The notes under the pieces were generated by a model. The model was not told the origin of the DNA and ran no database searches. It worked only from the letters and a program-made list of their open reading frames with translations. From assembly GCA_002049455.2 (NCBI GenBank), contig KV918982.1, positions 1 through 64,000 of the forward strand: 64,000 nt of DNA. Direction: 5' to 3'. Shown piece by piece: positions 60,610 through 64,000 of the stretch. Source of the DNA: Porphyra umbilicalis. Its lineage: Eukaryota > Rhodophyta > Bangiophyceae > Bangiales > Bangiaceae. Within the stretch, counting starts at the first letter, position 1, and every line of letters begins with the position of its first letter. A program made the translations under genes and the position numbers.

Positions 60610-62865
60610 ATGGCCGATGGGGGGGGGAATGGAGACCCCCCTGGTGTCGAGGTGCCTGGTGCCGGGGCGGATGAGATTACCCCCCCCGGAGGCGGATCGT
60701 CGGTTGACGATCGCCACACCAGTGCCGGCACCACGGATGCGGGTGCCCGCGGGGCGCGGACTTTGTTCCAACCCTTGCCCCCGGGCCTCGATCCGACTGG
60801 GACTCGCCCCCCGGCAGGCGCCCCCTCGGGTAGTACTCACCCCGAGGCGGTCCTGTCGGGTGCTGGCACTCATTTCGGCGTAGGACAGCTGCCCGACGTT
60901 ACTACGTGGGGCGGTGGGTCTGTGCCACCACCGGCACGGGAACCTGTGGGTGGGAGCTCTAGTCGTGCTCCCCCAGGTTCACGGAGTGCCAAGGGTGCCC
61001 CGGCGCTTGAGCACGGCGCCGGGACCCACGGTATCGGTCCCCCGGCCCTCGGGCCCGGTGGGAGATCCTCTCTCGGTGCTTGGGAGGGGGGGGCGATGCC
61101 AGGATCGGCACGGGAGCCTGCAGGCGGGAGCTCTAGTCGTGCTCCCCCAGGCTCACGGGGTGCCAGGGATGGCCCGGGTCTCGAGTGGCGAGACGCCGTG
61201 GCCGAGGTCGTTCGGTCCGAAGTTACCCGATTGCTAGTTACGATGTTGAGGGGCTCTACGCCCAGGCCCGCTGAGCGGCGGGGCCGAGCCCGACGCTCTG
61301 CTCGTCGGCGCCGACGCGACAACTCGTCGTCGTCGTCGACCACTGACGTCTCCCGCTCGGGGGACGAGTCAGCTGTTGCGGCCCTACTTGGTGCGTTCCG
61401 TGCTACCCCCCCGCCGTCGACGGTGAGGGAGGGCACTCGGGGTATTGACCCGAGGGCCCAACCGACTCCGGACTCGGCGGAGGGTGAGCAAGGCGGGGGA
61501 GCGGCGCGAGAGTTACCCCGGGGTATTGACCCGGGGTTCCCGACGCACTTCTCCTCCGCGACCGGTCCAGAGGCTGGGGGGTGGCCTACTCAAACCACCC
61601 CGACACCCCCAACTCGGGTGGTGCCGCCCAAGATTGTGGTGAACCACCCGTACTACCGGGTGATGTTCGATTGTGAGACTTACGCGCTAGACAACAAGTC
61701 GGTTGCCTACACGCGGCGCCAGGCCCGTACTCTGGCCCGGCGCAAGAAGGAGGTGGCTCAGTCCTTCGGGGTGAACGACGAGTGGGATGGTTCCCCCCCG
61801 GCCAAGGTCTTCCAGTTCTTGCGCAAGTTTGCCAAGGCCTGTGACGACAACAACCTCTCCGAAGGCGAAGCCTTCTACATCCTTCAAGACTTTACGAAGG
61901 AACCTCTCAAGTCAGAGGTGATGATGGTTATGCCAACTCGCCGGGCGGGTAACCCCGGCGAGGTCACTTCATACTTGGATCTCATCAACTGGATGATTCG
62001 GCGTCACGTCGACGAGGCCTCGGTGGCTACTCTAGTCGAGACCCTGAACGTCGCGGTCCAACGGGACGACGAGGACGAGTTGTCCTTCGCCGAGCGCCTC
62101 CGCCGCCTCAACACCGAGTGCGGGTTCATGTACGGGGAGGGCGCCCTCAAGGGGCGCTTTGTGGAAGGTGTCCACCGCGCGGCGCGCGCCACTGTGCGCG
62201 AGCGCAACACCCCCGGCATGACTATGGCGGAGCTGGCTCGCGTCGCCCAGACTAAGGGCGACGAACACCGCTGGCTACGACTTGAGCAGCACAAGGAGCG
62301 GACCAAGGAGCGAGAAGCGCTCGCGGAGGAGGCCCGTCTCCGGCGGCAAGCTCGTGCGGCCGCCCTTCCCCGGATCACTGGGGGGACGCGGGGTTATCAA
62401 CCACGGGACGCCCCTGTCCGGACCGTCGGTTCCGTGGGTGCCCCCACTCCGGGCCCCCGGTACGATGGACCCCGACCCAAGACTCCGGGCGGCTCGACTC
62501 CCGGGGGCAACGACAACTCGCGCTACCGCTCCCGACCGAGGGATGGGCCTTCCCGACCCAAATCCCGGTCGGAAGAGTACCCTTGCTGGCAGTGCGGCAA
62601 GGTGGGCCATTGGGCCGAGGTGTGCCCCGACTTGGACGCACGCCTACGCGACCGATTGGCCATAGCCAGTCGGTGGTCCCCTCTCGGGACGTCCTCGGGC
62701 TCCCGCGATACCCCGCGAGCGGGCCGGCGAGTAGCCGTTGCCACTCCCCACGAGGACTCCAGCTCAAGCGGCGAGGAGTCAACGCCGCTTGAGAAGGGGG
62801 AACCGCGGATCGAGCCCGAGTGCGGACCCACCACCTCCTCTGAGTCCGAGGAGGGAAACGAGTAA
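60610..62865 (+). CDS. gag: gag of LTR element 2
   Basis: 751-aa ORF from the ATG at 60,610, nearly identical to the gag region of element 1. It has the same Gly/Pro-rich N-terminus, capsid-like middle and single CCHC knuckle (CWQCGKVGHWAEVC, about 62,583). Fossil copy of a young family. Confidence 0.88.
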   Translation: MADGGGNGDPPGVEVPGAGADEITPPGGGSSVDDRHTSAGTTDAGARGARTLFQPLPPGLDPTGTRPPAGAPSGSTHPEAVLSGAGTHFGVGQLPDVTTWGGGSVPPPAREPVGGSSSRAPPGSRSAKGAPALEHGAGTHGIGPPALGPGGRSSLGAWEGGAMPGSAREPAGGSSSRAPPGSRGARDGPGLEWRDAVAEVVRSEVTRLLVTMLRGSTPRPAERRGRARRSARRRRRDNSSSSSTTDVSRSGDESAVAALLGAFRATPPPSTVREGTRGIDPRAQPTPDSAEGEQGGGAARELPRGIDPGFPTHFSSATGPEAGGWPTQTTPTPPTRVVPPKIVVNHPYYRVMFDCETYALDNKSVAYTRRQARTLARRKKEVAQSFGVNDEWDGSPPAKVFQFLRKFAKACDDNNLSEGEAFYILQDFTKEPLKSEVMMVMPTRRAGNPGEVTSYLDLINWMIRRHVDEASVATLVETLNVAVQRDDEDELSFAERLRRLNTECGFMYGEGALKGRFVEGVHRAARATVRERNTPGMTMAELARVAQTKGDEHRWLRLEQHKERTKEREALAEEARLRRQARAAALPRITGGTRGYQPRDAPVRTVGSVGAPTPGPRYDGPRPKTPGGSTPGGNDNSRYRSRPRDGPSRPKSRSEEYPCWQCGKVGHWAEVCPDLDARLRDRLAIASRWSPLGTSSGSRDTPRAGRRVAVATPHEDSSSSGEESTPLEKGEPRIEPECGPTTSSESEEGNE

Positions 62866-62924
62866 CCACCGGTGTTGGGCCCTCCCCGCGGCAACCGGTG
62901 GACCCAACCCGGGACGTGGGTAAG

Positions 62925-64000
62925 ATGCCAGTACGCATCCTATCCCGACCCAAGGGGATTCGCCCCCGGGACGCACCCCTCCCGAAGGGGGTAAGCGGCC
63001 GGAATGTGGTGGCCATCCTGACGGGGTCCAACTACCAGGTGGCCAGTCGCGTCTGGCTGGACGCGGGGCGTGAGCTAGCCCTCCGCGTCATCGTCGACAC
63101 GGGGTCGTGTGTCTCCCTAGTACGGGAAGCGCTACTCCCCCCGGAGATGGAGGTGGCGCCCTTAGACGCGGCGACCGCCCAGTTGTTTGACGTGAATGGG
63201 GGACTCCTCCCCATCACGGGCACCGTGACTCTTACGGTGCGAGTCGGCACTTACTCCACCCCAGTCACGTGTGGGGTAGTGCCGGGCATGTCGGTCCCCC
63301 TACTCCTAGGGACCGACTACACGGACGTCCATGTCCCCAACATTTGTGGGCCCAAGGGGTACATCCGGTTACTAAACGGATGTAGGGTCCCCATCCTCCG
63401 TCGGGGTAAGACGGTGTCGTATGCCCGGGCGGACCAACCCCAGTCGGGGACCGCTAGTGAGGCGGACACCAAGGTGCACCTAGCACGCGAGGTGGTTATA
63501 CCCCCGAGGTCCCGAGGATACGTCCCAGTACAGACGTCGTTCCAAGGGAATGGGGTCATCACCCAGCGCCATCGGGTGTATGAGCGCCACCGCGTGCATG
63601 TTGCAACTGGCACCATGGACTGCACCGCCAACCAGACGTGGTGGGTGGAGGTAACCCATACGGGGAACACGAGTAAGCGACTCCCTAAGGGCATGGTCAT
63701 GGGGCATATGTCGGCCTACTCCGGTACGGTAGCCGCCATATCCCGAGAGGACTGGGCTGCACTCAGCCCCAGTCCGACCACCGCGCCCGACGCAACGGAC
63801 CCCGTGGAGGAGCCCCACGTTCATACTTCGAACGTGCCCGAGGGGCTGCGGCCTCAAGTGCTCGCCCTACTGGAGAAGCACCGAGCCCTCTGGAGTGGGC
63901 ACTTGGGCTCCATCAAGGCCACGGAGCACCGGATCGAGTTGAAGCCGGGCTCCAGGCCCGTCCGGCTCAACCCCTACCGGATGGGTCCCCGAACTAGGGA
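62925..64000 (+). CDS. pol: Protease-polymerase start of LTR element 2 (partial)
   Basis: Begins MPVRILSRPK, with the retropepsin site VDTGSC at about 63,090-63,110, and continues in one frame through a linker (63,420-63,700) into the start of the reverse transcriptase region (LKPGSRPVRLNPYRMGP). It is cut by the window edge. Confidence 0.85.
   Translation, partial: MPVRILSRPKGIRPRDAPLPKGVSGRNVVAILTGSNYQVASRVWLDAGRELALRVIVDTGSCVSLVREALLPPEMEVAPLDAATAQLFDVNGGLLPITGTVTLTVRVGTYSTPVTCGVVPGMSVPLLLGTDYTDVHVPNICGPKGYIRLLNGCRVPILRRGKTVSYARADQPQSGTASEADTKVHLAREVVIPPRSRGYVPVQTSFQGNGVITQRHRVYERHRVHVATGTMDCTANQTWWVEVTHTGNTSKRLPKGMVMGHMSAYSGTVAAISREDWAALSPSPTTAPDATDPVEEPHVHTSNVPEGLRPQVLALLEKHRALWSGHLGSIKATEHRIELKPGSRPVRLNPYRMGPRTR

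Larger units (their letters stand above)
59754..64000 (+). mobile_element. Second Ty3/gypsy chromovirus copy, cut by window end
   Basis: Same family and orientation as element 1. It contains the 5' LTR, a primer-binding region identical in sequence, gag, and the beginning of protease-polymerase. The part in view looks whole. Its 3' end, and hence its age and target duplication, are outside the window. Confidence 0.93.

Noticed and set aside
1-64000. CRISPR arrays, rRNA or tRNA genes
   Set aside because: No regularly spaced identical repeats with unique spacers, and no rRNA or convincing tRNA cloverleaf was seen by eye; the sequence is eukaryotic nuclear in character.

Overview
This is eukaryotic nuclear DNA, very GC-rich, with spliceosomal introns (GTACGT/GTGCGT donors). 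It most likely comes from a red alga of the Porphyra/Pyropia (Bangiales) type. The evidence is a GH16 galactan-hydrolase-like gene, a plastid-targeted FAS1 protein with a red-algal style presequence, extreme GC/CpG content with long G/C homopolymers, and a heavy load of transposons. The species assignment is inference from gene content; there is no rRNA or organelle marker in the window.

Layout. 1-9.7 kb is a transposon graveyard: a decayed DDE transposase gene on + (about 1.8-4.5 kb), a truncated KDZ-type transposase remnant on - (6.6-8.0 kb), and a pair of 85-bp direct repeats. 9.7-11.4 kb is a GC island with no convincing gene. 11.4-18 kb holds host genes: a five-exon GH16 enzyme, a plastid FAS1 protein, and a membrane-anchored coiled-coil protein on -. 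About 18.6-29.2 kb looks like one large Zisupton/KDZ-like DNA transposon. It carries a Ulp1-type (C48) protease gene on + and a 1,199-aa SWIM-finger DDE transposase on -, convergent, each with GC-rich tandem repeats upstream.

32-45 kb is host again: a copine on -, a MITE-like 675-bp element, a WGR+WWE protein on +, and COG5 (Golgi tethering) on - whose frame slips at G homopolymers. 44.8-46.1 kb has a palindrome-rich short element and a 24-bp minisatellite.

46.8-57.5 kb is a nearly whole Ty3/gypsy chromodomain LTR retrotransposon with 728-bp LTRs and a 5-bp target duplication. It has an unusual long antisense ORF between pol and the 3' LTR. A second copy of the family starts at 59,754 and runs off the window. 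Between them lie GC-rich tandem repeats and a 685-base assembly gap.

The best candidates for something not well described are the convergent Ulp1 + SWIM/DDE transposon, the antisense ORF of the LTR family, the PARP-less WGR-WWE protein and the FAS1 protein with its novel tail. All family calls are by eye from motifs; no database search was run.
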